Of a stretch of 64,000 bases of DNA, positions 1 through 12,700 are shown piece by piece. Source of the DNA: Fagopyrum homotropicum (taxonomy: Eukaryota > Streptophyta > Magnoliopsida > Caryophyllales > Polygonaceae); the NCBI GenBank assembly GCA_033239125.1, contig BSWB01000003.1, positions 131,678,320 to 131,742,319 on the forward strand, in the 5' to 3' direction. The notes beneath the pieces were generated by a model that saw nothing but the letters and a program-made list of their open reading frames with translations, ran no database searches and was not told the origin of the DNA. Numbering within the stretch: the stretch's first letter is position 1; the number at the start of each line of letters is the position of its first letter. The position numbers were made by a program, and so were the translations under genes.

Positions 1-289
1 TTTTGTGGAAGGTGTATGGAGATATATGGGGGATAAGATAGCGAGCAAACTCATTAGTACTGTGATTGAAAGAAGAAATAGATAGATATGGAGAGAGAAA
101 AAGGGTAGAAATTAACGTTTCTTCTCTCTCATGGCAGTTACCATAAAAAATTACCGTGTTTTTCAAATTTATTCTCTCTCATGGTAAAACTTAGAAGGGT
201 CTATGAAACAAAACCTCATAATAGAGCTTATTCCACCCAATTCTTTCTGGAGCTTTTGAGGGTGTTAGATTTTATATGTTGGCAGGAAA

Positions 290-601
290 CAAGCTATTAT
301 AAATATGCGTGATAAAAAAAATCCTACGACGTTCATTAAAAAAAAGTCCCTAGAAAACATATTTATCACGAGAGTTTTTTAAAAAAATATTCCCTAGAAA
401 TGTTTCTCGAGAGTTTATCAAAAACTCCCGAGAATTGTCTCTAGGGTGTTTTTTGAAAAGGTCCTTGGAGTTTTTTTTGTTTCTCAAGACTTGAATAAAA
501 AGTCATGAGAAAAAGATCTCGGCCAAAGGTATTATGGGACGTAGAAAACTCCCGAGAGTAATGCAAATAAAATTCCGAGAAACTTAAGAATTGTACTAGT
601 G
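290..601. mobile_element. CACTA-type transposon terminus (one end only)
   Basis: Read on the minus strand from 601, the sequence begins CACTAGTACAA, the start typical of plant CACTA (En/Spm) DNA transposons. The next 300 bases hold several copies of a short motif around CTCGRGAGTTT in both orientations (near 398-418, 421-437, 549-560), as expected of CACTA subterminal transposase-binding repeats. No transposase is visible and the opposite terminus is not in the window. A 3-bp target duplication therefore cannot be checked. The left limit is approximate. The region 1-290 shows nothing I can assign. Confidence 0.5.
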
Positions 602-1223
602 AAAGTGAGAAACGAGAAGAGTAGAGAAGACGATGTCCACCTCTCTTGAAAGGAATAAAAGGTACTTTTGCTTTTTGTTGTTGCATTCCTTGATTTAGCC
701 CCCAAACCCAATACATGCCATGTTCTTATTGGTAACTCGATAGAGCTCCTGATTGTCGATGATTTAATCTCCTTATTCACTCTTTGCACCTATGACTAAA
801 AAGAATTTATGAACGGTTTACTTAACCTTTTGTTTTCCTCTACTGACATGCAGATGTTGAAGGACATTCTTTTTATATAACATAGCCGTAATTTAATCAA
901 ATCTTATTGGCCAAATTTTCTAACTAGGCTTTTTTTCTTTCAATTTTCTCTACTAACTAGGTCCGTACCATTTTCTCATTTAGTAAATGTATCCCGTTTT
1001 TTTTACCGTTCAAACACAAACCCTAAAAGCCACCAACTCCCTCCTTCGTTCAAACACAAACCCTAAGAAATAACTAGGTTCTTCATTTGGAAGAGCGACA
1101 ATGACGGTTTTCAGATCTCCAATTTTGTCTTGAGAGGATCGATCTTGCGAGGAAAAGATTTGCATAGGCGAGTCTCTCTTCGGATGAAGATGGATACGAT
1201 CAGCAAAGCGACATATGTGGAAG
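602..1223. other. AT-rich gap, no gene recognised
   Basis: No supported coding sequence. It holds a short stretch at about 980-1012 with GTATCCC followed by a T-run and ACCG. A related copy lies in inverted orientation at about 5095-5145. A direct repeat of TTCAAACACAAACCCTAA occurs at 1010-1065. Confidence 0.4.
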
Positions 1224-1625
1224 TTACAAGTTGGGAAACTTGAAAGCGTTGGGAGACACTTCCAAACTATTAGGGATTCTAATTTCCAACACCTCCAATG
1301 GCAAACATGTTAACTTCTCGATGTCATCCGTCTTCCATCCCCTGCAACTTTTGTAATAGAGGTAAAATTCTCTTAATTGATCCAGTTTGACTACATCATC
1401 AACAGGAAATGTCTCCAACTCATAGTCATTGTCAGTTAAGTCTAACACTCTTAGTTTGCTCAACATCCCAATTTCTTTGGGTAAACCTCTGAGTTTAGAT
1501 CCATGCAAGCTAAAAACTTTCAGTGCACTTGATACATTACTTATCTTCAAATCTCCAATAGATGATGGAAAATCTTCTATTTTCATCCATAAAATTTCCA
1601 AAGAAAGAATTTGGCCAAATAGGTC
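1224..1625 (-). pseudogene. NBS-LRR resistance-gene fragment (LRR part)
   Basis: The minus-strand reading frame has consecutive leucine-rich repeats, for example SSALKVFSLHGSKLRGLPKE followed by IGMLSKLRVLDLTDNDYELE. This spacing is typical of the LRR domain of CC-NBS-LRR immune receptors. The frame appears to run a few codons upstream of the first methionine, with similar LRR sequence to about 1625. There is no NB-ARC domain, P-loop or N-terminus nearby, and the frame stops after about 130 residues. It is a fragment rather than a gene, left behind or captured. The family is clear from the LRR pattern; the exact subclass is inference. Confidence 0.6.
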
Positions 1626-1647
1626 TTTTTTTAGTTTTGTTGTAGTA

Positions 1648-1960
1648 AGGGTATCCCATTATTTTTTACCACTTTTATTTAATGGTAGGTGAAAGTAATT
1701 AACCCCTCTATTTTAATAAAAAAAGAATAAGAAAGAACAATAGATGTTTGTTAGTTGTTACGTAAGTGTAAGTTTTAATTTTTAATTACTGAATTTGTTT
1801 TTTATTTTCTTTTATTATTTTTTTATCTTTTTTATTTTCATTATTATTTTCTGGAATGAATTTCTGGTATGAAATTCATACCAAAAGTTTTTCATACCAT
1901 AAATCTACATACTAAAAATTTAAAGACCAGAAATTCGTACAAGATTTACATACCAGAACA
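1648..1960 (+). repeat. Left arm of a diverged inverted repeat
   Basis: This stretch contains TTTAATGGTAGGTGAAAGTAATTAA, a T/A-rich block with GAATTTGTTTTTTATTTT, and a run of CATACCA/AATTTCTGGTATG motifs. The reverse complement of 5640-5870 shows the same elements in the same order. The arms are clearly related but diverged. No terminal consensus or target-site duplication was found. Confidence 0.45.
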
Positions 1961-2381
1961 ACAAGAGAATCAAGTTAATGATGCACACATTTTGCAATCT
2001 ACAAGGTACAATATTCTAGCCTTACACTATCTAAAGATGGCGAACTACTTGGGTGAGATAGTACTAGGACACAACAACAGTAGCTATGTGGCCGAAAGAG
2101 CTTCTTCGGTACTCATCCAAATGATATGCGGTGGAACTGCTATGAACCACAAGGCTGCAATAAAACCTCTTGCACAAATATCACCAAACAACATCAATGG
2201 CGGCATACTAGTAGAAACCAGAGTAGTCAAAATCATGGTTGAAGAGATATTTATCAAACAGAGCTCAAGCAAGCTAATGGACTCGCTTGAAGAAGCTGCA
2301 ATAACACTTGCAAAAGGGAAAAAAGAAATGAAAGTCTGGCAGGTTTTATCAGGTACATATATAGTAACAAACACAAACTAG
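1960..2381 (+). pseudogene. ARM-repeat (PUB42/43/44-like) gene fragment
   Basis: The frame around 2035-2345 contains LKMANYLGEIVLGHNN, then SSVLIQMICGGTAMNHKAAI, KPLAQISPNNINGGILVE and VVKIMVEEIF. The order and character recall the armadillo repeats of plant U-box E3 ligases of the PUB42/43/44 group (YLGELVL, then SREAALKALNQIS, then VLIEAGILPPLV). Only about one repeat block is present, without a U-box. The upstream part of the open frame (1869-1960) is repeat-derived. It is best seen as a captured or relic exon. The family call rests on remembered patterns and is tentative. Confidence 0.45.
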
Positions 2382-2814
2382 CCATGATATTTCAAGCAAA
2401 TTATCATGATTAACAAGCTTAACAAGGGAAAATTAAGTAGCTAAGTTAAATAACAAAAAAAAAACAATTGTGGAAAACATTGAAACTAGCCTTACAAGAC
2501 TCTTTAGTGAATCATCAACTACATCAAGAAGAAAAATATACACAAACTAGAAAATTTAGTAGATCACAGATCAACAAAATGAAAAGAACCCGCTTCAGAA
2601 TGAAACTTAAAAAACGAGATCCAATGCATCAAAAAATAAAGTAGGAAATTCATACTGACCTTCATCAATCAATGACTGAAGCTGCTTGATAGCACCCTCA
2701 TTGGTAATATCCATGTCGATTTTACAACAGAAAACCCTAAAGATTAGAAATTTGTGACCACCCCAGAAGTTCATCTCTTGTGTCAAGCGTGGAAACAACA
2801 GGCGGGACCTTCTC
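2382..2814. other. Gap without a recognised gene
   Basis: AT-rich sequence with a 63-codon minus-strand frame (2607-2798) that I do not recognise. It ends at the insertion point of the solo LTR that starts at 2815. Confidence 0.35.
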
Positions 2815-4716
2815 TATAACACCCCGAATCTGCGGGACTCGGAGTGCCACATTGGGCTAGGATCTCACAATGGATCTTGACCCTAGCCTGACAACAAGTT
2901 CATTGGACCTTACAACATTGCACTGACAGATATAAAACAAATGCATAAAACTGTACAACCAAAAGGTAAAACAACATAGCCGAGTATAAACCACAACGCC
3001 CTCACACAAGAGGTAACCAAAGATCATCCTCACGCAGGAGGGAAAGGTAAACAAATCCAAAAGCCCACAACATCCTATGTACGAGAGGTCATCGGCCTGC
3101 CACTCTACTAGATCACTCAGCAGCATGCCTATCCTGTGGGGCATCTACAACATGGTAATAAACCATTAGCTAACCATACATATATAGAGTAATGCATAAG
3201 CACAAACACAATCATGGAAAGATAAACACATCAGCATGCTATTACACATTTACCCAACTTATCATATTTATATAATAGTCATTCACTCAAGTCATATATA
3301 TATATAAGTGAAAGTATGTGACACGAGGACCGATACATCCCCGCCTCTGATTGCTATATCCAGCTGTACGAGTATCGGTCACACAATCCGTGTACCCTAT
3401 GAGAGTGGATTGCGTCCTTCCTGTAAACCAGACTGGCCTGACGTTAGAGAACCTCCCAGACTCCAATACGGGATGAAAGGGAAATGTTATCATAGCCACG
3501 CAGTAGGGCAGTCAATAAAACATAGTTCGATATCAATGACAACTCATGCTATCATAGCAAACATATAAAGCACACATCACTCATGCAAACACCTAATATA
3601 AGGATGGTAGCTAAGTAAGTCTTATGGACTTACCTCAACCTCGTACAAAGATCAACTAGAAGCAACCTCCAATCCTGAGAGAGGGGCACTGCCTAATAAC
3701 AAGGCATAGAAAGATATCAACCTCTATTCATCAAAGGGGTCACACCTAGACCCAAAGGGATCCATAGGGATCATACTCAACCTCAAAACCTCAACTAACA
3801 TCAACTTAAGTCCTTTAAGCCGTACAAGGCATAAATCGATCATAATCTCAACCAAACACATCCTTACACCTCAAGTATGATCCTAAACACTCGTACTACG
3901 AAAGGAGGGAACAAAGGCATCCTAAGGAAAGCCTAGAAGCAACACACACTTGTAGAACCAAGTGCGAGACCTTGTTGATGCAGGTGGGCGCAAGGGCGGA
4001 TCACAGGTGGTGCATGGGCGGGTCCTGGCCGGCGCTGGGGCGGCTGCAAGGTGGCGCAAGGGCGGCTGGACAGCAGAGGCACCACTTCAACCCTTTCTTC
4101 ACTTCTTCCTTCGATTCTTTACTCCTTCTTCACTCCAACATCAACATACACACTGAACATACATATATATACATCAACACAAGACAAACACGGCTGGAGC
4201 ATGATCCAAGCCTAAGGAACCTAGGCTAAACTAAGGAAAGATAGGAAAAGAGATAAGAAGATGAAAGAATGAAGAAAGAATGGATGAAAACCATGAAAGC
4301 TTACCAAGCTGAAGGTCCAGAAGCTCAACACATCACCAAAACATCCTCAAGCTGGCTCACAAAGCTCAGCAACCATAAACATCATCAAAACCAAGCACAA
4401 CTCTCACAACTCAACCAAAACACAAGAGAAGATTAAGCAAAGATCCAAAGGAGAAAAGAGGAGAAGAAAAATGTATGCAGGAGAGAGATATGAAGCTGAA
4501 TGATAAACCCTCATCAGAATGAAAGAGATGAAGGTTAAAAAGGGTAAAAAGAGTAAAGCACGAGTCAAAGGTCAAAGAAGACGGCTGCAGCACACAGAGC
4601 CGCAGGGGCGACCCAGGCAAACCACAGGGGCGTCTACAAGGTCACGCAGGGGCGGTCTAGGCCTAATCTGGGTCCTCAGCTCACTCTCTCAACAACTCAG
4701 CAACTAGGCTCTTACA
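2815..4716 (-). mobile_element. Solo LTR of a Ty3-gypsy element, TSD TTCTC
   Basis: The left edge reads TATAACACCCCGAATC, the reverse complement of a plant gypsy LTR 3' end (TGTTACA type, one transition). The right edge reads CTCTTACA. The five bases TTCTC flank both sides (2810-2814 and 4717-4721), a clean 5-bp target-site duplication. There are no internal gag-pol sequences, so this is a solo LTR of 1902 bp left by LTR-LTR recombination. It shares with the other gypsy LTRs here the palindrome GTAAGTC...GACTTAC (3615-3633), a small TGGT/ACCA hairpin (3153-3165) and GGGGCGG motifs (about 4005-4065, 4600-4660). Confidence 0.85.
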
Positions 4717-4965
4717 TTCTCTACGCACAACATGTTAGCAACCACGCCTTGAGGTCTTCGTTGTTTCTACACCCCAATCCAACCAGAGAAGCCGCTTTTG
4801 CGAAGAGGAGCTACAAAGACGACCCTTCAACATCGACAAGCACGTATATAAGCCTTCGTCGGCCGAGAACCCATCTCCCTTGTTTGTCGTCGTCACTAGC
4901 AGTAAGTGTAGAGGCGAGTCTTGTTTTTCCGTCACCCTTTCCTTGATTCCAACACCTAAACCGTA

Positions 4966-5184
4966 GTGAGCGATGAAGAAGAGATGGATGTGGGTGATGA
5001 AGAAGAGATGATTGTGGGTGATGAAGAAGAGAGTGAGGTGAAACACAACTCTCCTTCAGATCTAGGGTTGGGTTTGGAGAAGAGGGGAAAGATGAGGCGT
5101 TTGACGGTAAAAAAAAAAAGGGTACATTTATTTAATACAAAAATATTAACCCATTTCCAAAATCCTCAGGTTTTCATCCCTTGA
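4966..5184 (+). other. Short open frame with an acidic repeat, doubtful gene
   Basis: A 72-codon frame begins MSDEEEMDVGDEEEMIVGDE. It comes from a 24-bp DNA repeat present about two and a half times (4971-5035). No domain is recognised. It could be a chance reading of the repeat, or the 5' end of a lost gene. Confidence 0.2.
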
Positions 5185-5639
5185 AAGAAATTATATGGGA
5201 CATTGAATGATGATTTACTTGACTCGCATTTCCAATCTTCAAATACCCTTTTTCAGTTTTTGATCCACGCAAGCATTTGTGGCCATCTTGTCTACGTGGC
5301 AGGGAATCAATACTTAAAAGCTCGATCTGCACAATATGCATATTCATCTTGTTTCTGTTGAAATATAAAAATGTATGATTAGTATCCATCTGATGGTCGG
5401 AAACTATGAGAATTAAAGACAATGAAATTCGAGAACAACAATTTGAATTGTAATTTGTAAATACATAATCTTCTAGTAAGAGTGATTTCATATTCCACAA
5501 AGTAGATTAGTTTTTTTTTTGATGATGTGTTAGTTGTTATTCATACTAGAAAAATTATGGTATGAAACTTTTTGGAATTGAATTGAATTGAATTGCATTG
5601 CAGATTTAGAAGTATGTGTTAGTTGTTGGTCATTTTTCT

Positions 5640-5870
5640 GGTGTAAATTTCTTGTATGAATTTTCTGGATGAAAATTTCTAGTATGAATTTTTGGCATAA
5701 AAATTTCAGTATAAAATTCATATCAAAAATTAAAAAAACAAAAAAAAAATAAAAAACAAAGTCAGGATTTGATTTTACATAACATAAATGGCTGTTTTTT
5801 TTAAAAAAATATAGAAATTAATTACATTTACCTACCATTAATAAAAAAATGTAAAAATTAAAGGTACACA
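5640..5870 (-). repeat. Right arm of the diverged inverted repeat
   Basis: Its reverse complement matches the 1648-1960 arm: ATTAATGGTAGGTAAATGTAATT, then a GACTTTGTTTTTTATTTT block, then repeated ATACTAGAAATTT-like motifs. Together the arms bracket the PUB-like fragment and the solo LTR. Confidence 0.45.
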
Positions 5871-6103
5871 AAATAAAAGAAAATAGCAAAAAAAATCTAT
5901 ATAGTTAAATTCTTTCTAAATTATTTCAATCTTATTTTAGTAAACATAACTATACAATTTTTTTTAATAAATCTAAAAACAATTTTTTTAACAATTACAA
6001 ATTTAATTTTACCAGACATATTTCATCGTCCTCCCCGCTCTAATTTGCAATAAGTTGTAACGTCTCAATTGGGTTAACGAAAACAGACTTGTTCAACATC
6101 CAT

Positions 6104-6109
6104 CACGTG
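6104..6109. promoter_or_regulatory. G-box CACGTG upstream of XLG
   Basis: A perfect palindromic G-box about 610 bases before the XLG start codon. bZIP and bHLH factors bind such sites in plants. The role here is inference from position only. Confidence 0.3.
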
Positions 6110-6716
6110 CCAATCGCGTGCAGAATGCTCGAGGGTCAAAGTCCTCGTCCAAAAGCAAATAATCGTGAAAAGGAAAAAAGAAAAGAAGAGAAAAATGCTT
6201 CCTAAAACGCCAAATTTTCTCATCCCCTCCTTCCAGGGAGGTTCGTGTCTCCACGCAAAACCGTGTTTCAAGAACAAATCCGCCATTGATTCTCCTCTTT
6301 CTCTCCCTTCTTACTCCTTTGCTCTTACAGTGATATAAGACGAAGAAGACTGTAAGAAGCAAGAATGATTGTCTTTTGCTACGCCTTCCACGATGCTACA
6401 CTTCTTTAGCTCAAAAATCTTTTTCGGTTTTTTCTCTCTTTTTTTCTTCCAATTTGAACTTCAAAGTATCTATGCTTGCTGCTTTTGACTCTTATCACCT
6501 AGTCTGTTAGAGTTTGTCCCTTTCCGCTTCTGAGGGTTCGCCTTTATTGGATGTTTCACCATCTCTATAAATTCCTTCCTTTTTCGTCTTTGCGCTTTAA
6601 TTTGAAGTTTTGAAAGAGAATGATTCGTCAGGAGCCCGCGAGTTTCATTTATGTCTGTTAGGTGCTTTTGAAGTTCTACTTTGCTTTGATCATTTGAGGA
6701 TTTAGATTTTATTGAA

Positions 6717-9700
6717 ATGGTGAGGAAGATCATGCCGATCTCGCGATCGAAGTCGAGTAGCGAGTATGGTGAGATTAATGTTGACTACTCAATTGCTTTG
6801 GTGTATACCGGTCCACCAGTTGAACACTCGATTCCTCGTGCTGTTCCACTCGATTTTGATCAGATTCCGACCGCCAAGGCAGCTACTCCGACTCCAGGTC
6901 AGGTCGATTTAGCAGTGCCGGTCGTGCAGCCGATTTCTAGGGGCGGTAAGAATCAGAATAGGGATTTGAATATACGGGTTGGGATTAGGAGCATCAGTTT
7001 TAGAGCTGGAGCTGTGAATCCAGATGGAAGTGATATAAATGGTGAGAAAGAGGGGAGCGGGGAGATGACTTCTTCTAGGGTTTCAGATGAGTTCTTAGGG
7101 CCAGCACTTGATGGTACAGAGAGCTCTGGAACCCTAGGGTTCTCTGATAGCAGGGATCATTCCCATGAGCTATCTGGCAGTTCAGATGTGGTGGAAACCC
7201 AGGTTCACTGTGAAGATGACCAGCGTCTGCAAAGGTATATGGATCCAGCTAACTGGAATTCGACCGAATCACGCTTTACCCCGCAGGCCTTTTCAGTGGA
7301 AGTTTCTTCGTCGTGTGAGGTCTCGGATGATGAATGTCTTCAGAGGACAGCTAGGAGGGCTAATGTGACGTTTGTTGAGCCTGATTCCAATGAAGTGATT
7401 AATGGGGATAATGATGAGGAGGAATATGATACCGAGGATTCAGTGTATGGTGTACGAGAAGCTGTTCGGGTGAGGAGGCAGTTGCCTGAGAGAGTGGTGA
7501 AGAAAGGACTTTGCTTCCGTTGTCTCAAGGGCAACCGGTTAACTGAGAAGGAAGTATGCATTGTATGTGATGCAAAGTATTGTAGTATTTGTGTTCTTAG
7601 GGCCATGGGGTCGATGCCAGAAGGGAGAAAATGTATTACTTGCCTTGGCTATCCTATTGATGAATCAAAAAGGAGAGAGCTAGGGAGGTGTTCTAGGATG
7701 CTCAGGCGGCTGCTCAGCGAAGATGGAGTTAAGCTAATAATGCAGTCTGAAGTTTCATGTCCTGAAAATCAGATCCCAGCAAACCTTATTATTGTCAATG
7801 GAAACCCTCTATCTAAGGAAGAGCTAGTTCTTTTGTGGAATTGCCCGCTTCCACCTAAAAAGTTGAAGCCTGGGCGTTATTGGTATGACAAAGTATCTGG
7901 GTTTTGGGGAAAGGTAAGTCTGATATCGTCACTTTTGTTTAAATGGGTGGAAAAATCACTTTGTATCGTGTTTTTGACGGTTGTGCTTTATCCTGACAGG
8001 AAGGACATAAGCCTTGTCAGATAATCAGTAACGATCTGAATGTTGGAGGCCGCATCTTGCGGGATGCTAGTAATGGAAATACCAATCTGTTGATTAATGG
8101 GAGGGAAATCACGAAGCAAGAGCTATGGATGCTAAAGGTTTAGTTTCTATACATAAATAGTTGTTACTATATCTATGTGTAATGTTATAAGCATGTTTAT
8201 GATTTGTTGAAGTTTTGCAGTCAGCAGGTGTTCAATGTGCTGGAATCTCATCTCTTTGGCTTGATGCAGATGGTTCTTACCAGGAAGAGGGAATGGGGAA
8301 TGTGAAAAAGAGCATATGGGGCAAGGTTTGCCTTCAACTTGTAGTACTGTTTTCTGTTCATTCATTCTTTCTGTTATATTACCAATCCAGTCATCATCGG
8401 TGATTCCTTTTGCAGAAGAGAACGAAAGCATTGTGCACTTTATTGTCTTTGCCAACTCCTGAATCGTCACATTCGAGTGGGATAGTGCCGAACCATACTG
8501 GGGAAGGAACAACATCTAACTTTGATCAAGGATCACTTTATAAGCTCCTATTGCTGGGCAATAATCAATCAGGGACATCCACCATATTTAAGCAGGTAAA
8601 AGGATAATAGTAACTGATGCTATCTTTAACTGGAGATAGATTTGACGGCGTATACTATCAAAACTTGGTTTTCATGAATTGAGAAAGATCAAGCAAGTGA
8701 ATCATGACTGTTTTAGAGCAAATAACATACATGTTGGATATATTTGAAGTACTTATGGTTTTTACTTGTTTCATCAACAAGTTTTCCACTAATGATACTT
8801 GTTCCGCTATCCTTTGTAGGATTATGCTATTAGATATATCTCAGTAGGCATGATCCATGTATTGTTTTCCACTGATGACACTTGCTTATATATTTTATTT
8901 TCATGAAAAAAGAGCTCACCGACTAACTCATATGTCGAGAAGACAATTTCAGAAAGAATGTTCATTCAAGTTGTGTAGGTTGTTATTCTTGCTTCTCTTT
9001 TTTATTGGCCATTGTTTGACAATGCACACTTACACATAAATCATGGGCCGACCTTCGGTCCTCTGGGTTTATGAGCCTGTCACGAGTCTCAGACCTTTAA
9101 TATGTTAAAGTCCAACGAAGTGTATCCTAAAACGAATTAGCTCACCGACCTTATATATGACAAATTTTATTTCTTTAATCGATGGGGGACACACATCTCC
9201 ACACGGATACAAGCCTTGATGATACTTGGCAAACTGGTCTAGCAGCTCGTTCTTCGGATTGAAATTTGGGCTGTTAGGCCAACGACTTTGATACCATGTT
9301 AAAGTAACGACTTTGATACCATGTTAAAGTCCAACGGACTGCTGACTAAAGGTCGTTTCACATGGTATTAGAGCAGTTTAGCCTAATGGACCAACTTTCG
9401 ATCGAGTCTACTCCTCGTATTGCTGTCAAACATTGCCTTCTCTGAGGCTTTGTATTATTAGATGAGATGACAAAGAGATATACACAATATCAGAATCTAT
9501 GCAGGAATTTAAGGTATTATCTACAATCATTTCTTATTTAGTAATACTTTCTTGTCCAGGCCAGAGTTGCATATAATGTCCTCTTGTCTGAGGAAGAACG
9601 GGAAAATATGAAGTCTATGATTCAGAGCAAGATGTATGGTTATCTTGCTGTTTTGCTTGAAGGGCGTGAAATTTTTGAAGAAGAATGTTTGGCTGAAATG

Positions 9701-12700
9701 AGAAGGAAAGTTGCTGAGCAACCTGGTCCATCAGGTATGAGGAGATTCTGTTATCAATTTCTCCCCTTTTTGTTTGAGTGCTATTTGGAGTTTGGCCTAG
9801 TAGAATGACTCTGTGCATACGGTCCAGACCGGACCGGTGGACCGTAAATTAAGAAAACCTTGGACCGTAGACCGGACCGGGACCGGACCATAACGGTCCG
9901 GTCGGACCGGTCCGGTTCCGGGTTGGACCGGTTTGTACATAAATTGTGCAATTTTGAATATTGCGGACCGGATTGGACCGGTTTGTACCTTAATTGTGCA
10001 ATTTTGGTGAGGTTTTCCGGTCCAAAACCGGACTGGAATGGACCGGATTGGACCGAACTGGATCGGACCGGACGGAAATTCGTAGTTTACGGTCCAACCC
10101 GGGTTACGGTTTTATACGGTCCAAAAACCAGACCGGACCGTAACCCGGATTTTCAAAAAAACCTGGACCGTAGACCGGACCGGAACCGGTCCGGTCCATA
10201 CCGTAAATTCCGGTCCGCTCCGGTTTTTCACAGCCCTAACTCTGCTTACTGTCTGTGGGCTATTTGCTAATGCTTACCCACGACTCCCAACCTTAGTATA
10301 ATTACAGCATCAGAATCTCATAGTTCATTTCCTAGCTGTAACTGTTTGTTTCTCTCTAAATACTTGAATTGCACTAATACGAACGGACAATTATGAGCCT
10401 GGATGTTAAGAGACCTGATTACGACTTTTGCAATTTCTAATTATTATATAGTTTGGAGCATTGTATTGTTAAGAGACTCCAGTCTTACCATGTATTGCTG
10501 TATTTGTTAGTCACTTGTGGTTTACGTAACTTAATGATTTCTACTTTGTGTACTTTCCAATATAGGTTAAAATGCATGTTTTTCACTTACAATGAAGCTA
10601 TTTGAATCTTTACTGTTAGGCAAAGTCCTTGAAGTTGAATTTTGACAAGTGTCAAAGCAATTTGTGTAAATTACTTGAAGGACTTTCTTGTTTATATATG
10701 ATGTATAACTTGTATTTAACTCACTGCAGATTACATGAACAAGGATCTGGACAAGACTGTGTATTCCTTCAGCTCTAAGCTGCAAAATGTTTCGGATTGG
10801 CTTGTCAATATAATGGTTTCAGGAAATTTGGATACCATATTCCCTGCCGCGACTCGAGAGTATGCTCCATTGGTTGAAGAGTTATGGAAGGACCCAGCCA
10901 TTCAAGCCACATATAGCCGCATTGATGAGCTAGGACTACCAAGGGTAGCCAGCTACATTTTAAATAAGGTAAGATTAGTTTATTAGGTTATTGGTAACTT
11001 GAAACAGTTCTTTCATATCCAAAGTGGTAAAGTAGGTTTGGAGAAAATATAGAACATGCACAACTGTTGTGGATGAAGCAATTCGGTTTCCTTCAGATAT
11101 AACTTGTGAAAGACTGAAAGCTTCCAATACAGAAGAATCCTTAAATATATACATACAAATTCTTCATGCTGCATATAAACAATTGATTGAAGAGTTAGTT
11201 TGATGATTAGGTTACTTCTAACTATGCTTAATTTTGTAATAAGTTTGTCAATTAAGTTCTCAGAGGCCATTAGTGATGAAAATACATCATTATCCCAATC
11301 ATTTCTTATCATATACAAGAGATTCAGCGTTTAAGTTCAGTCAAAGGTGATACTTTGATAGTTATGTCTTCTCAGTTCTCCCTGTTCTCAGCAGTTTTGT
11401 TTTGATATATACCTTAAATTTTGCTTCATTAGAATACCTAATAATTGTGACCACCAGTAAATTAATCCTATTGATGCTGCCTGTGAAATGCTGCTCTTGA
11501 TGTTGAATTTGTCCTACAATTCTTCAAACTCAGAAGCCAGTGTATGCTGGTTATAATGTTTGCTGTTTAATCATTGTTTGGGCTATCAAATGTTTTGATG
11601 TAACATCATTTACAGTATCTTATTGATGATGTAAATAGATGTTGCTGGTGTTGGTATTTTACCTTGTCTAGCTGTTGAATGATACTCAGAAAGCTATATT
11701 CCCTGCAGGCGGTTGAGATTGCAAAAGTGGACTATGAACCTTCAGACATTGATATATTGTACACTGAGGGCATTAACTCTTCTAATGGGCTTGCACATAT
11801 GGAGTTTTCATTTCCCAGACCAGCAGAAGAAAATGGCTCCACAGATTATGATGAACAAACTAATCTGAAAACCAGGTGAGTCTTGTAATTCAAGCAAATG
11901 TTTAATCATGTGCACCAGGAGCTAATGGTCTGTTCGGTATACATATCCTGATACCCTATGTGTTCGTATGGGTACTTCAGTGTTTGGTATCATTAAATGG
12001 ATATCAATTTGATAGAATATCTTCTTCGCACCTGGAAATCATTCATAGATGTCAAACATAATTGCTAGGAAAAACTAATCGATCAATAAGCCCTAGTCTT
12101 TTGTTTTCTCCAGGTACCAACTTATTAAGGTACACGCAAATAGTCTTGGCAGACAATGCAAGTGGGTGGAGATGTTTGAAGATGTCAATATCATCCTATT
12201 CTGCGTTGCTCTAAGTGACTACAACGAGTACGAGTTTGACAGCAACGGAGTTCTTGTAAACAAGATGATGGCAAACCGAATGTTCTTTGAAAGCATCATT
12301 AATCACCCCACCTTTTCCAACACAGTCTTCCTACTAATCCTCAACAAATTTGATCTCTTAGAGGAAAAGATCGAGCAAATCCCGCTCACTCAATGTGAGT
12401 GGTTCGATGACTTCAACCCAGTGTTGAGCCGGCACCAAAACAACCGTACTACTTCTAATAACACACCCCCATTGGCTCAACGCGCCTTCCACTATGTGGC
12501 GGTTAAGTTCAAACGGCTTTTCAAGTCAGCAACGGAAAGAAACCTGTATGTTTACCGGACTACAGCCTTGGAGCAGGATACAGTGGATGGGGCAATGAAG
12601 TATGCAAGGGAGATCATAAGGTGGGAGGAAGAGAAGATCAGATTGAGCATAAATCATAGCCTAAACGAGATTTCGAGTGATAGCATTGAAGCCAGTACTT

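Larger units (their letters stand above)
5185..6716. other. Intergenic region and XLG upstream DNA
   Basis: From 5200 to 5500 is unassigned sequence. The right arm of the inverted repeat is at 5640-5870, followed by A/T-rich DNA to about 6050. The last 650 bases are less AT-rich and must contain the XLG promoter and leader. A CACGTG G-box lies at 6104-6109. A pyrimidine-rich stretch follows at 6290-6450, as is common in plant 5' leaders. No convincing TATA box was identified. Confidence 0.4.

Noticed and set aside
2607..2798. Minus-strand 63-codon frame with QLQSLIDEGQYEF
   Set aside because: Considered as a phosphotransfer-protein remnant; the match is too weak and no His-phosphotransfer motif is seen.
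9860..10270. 136-codon frame rich in Asp-Arg-Pro
   Set aside because: It is a translation of the GGACCGG repeats of the MITE and has no coding character.
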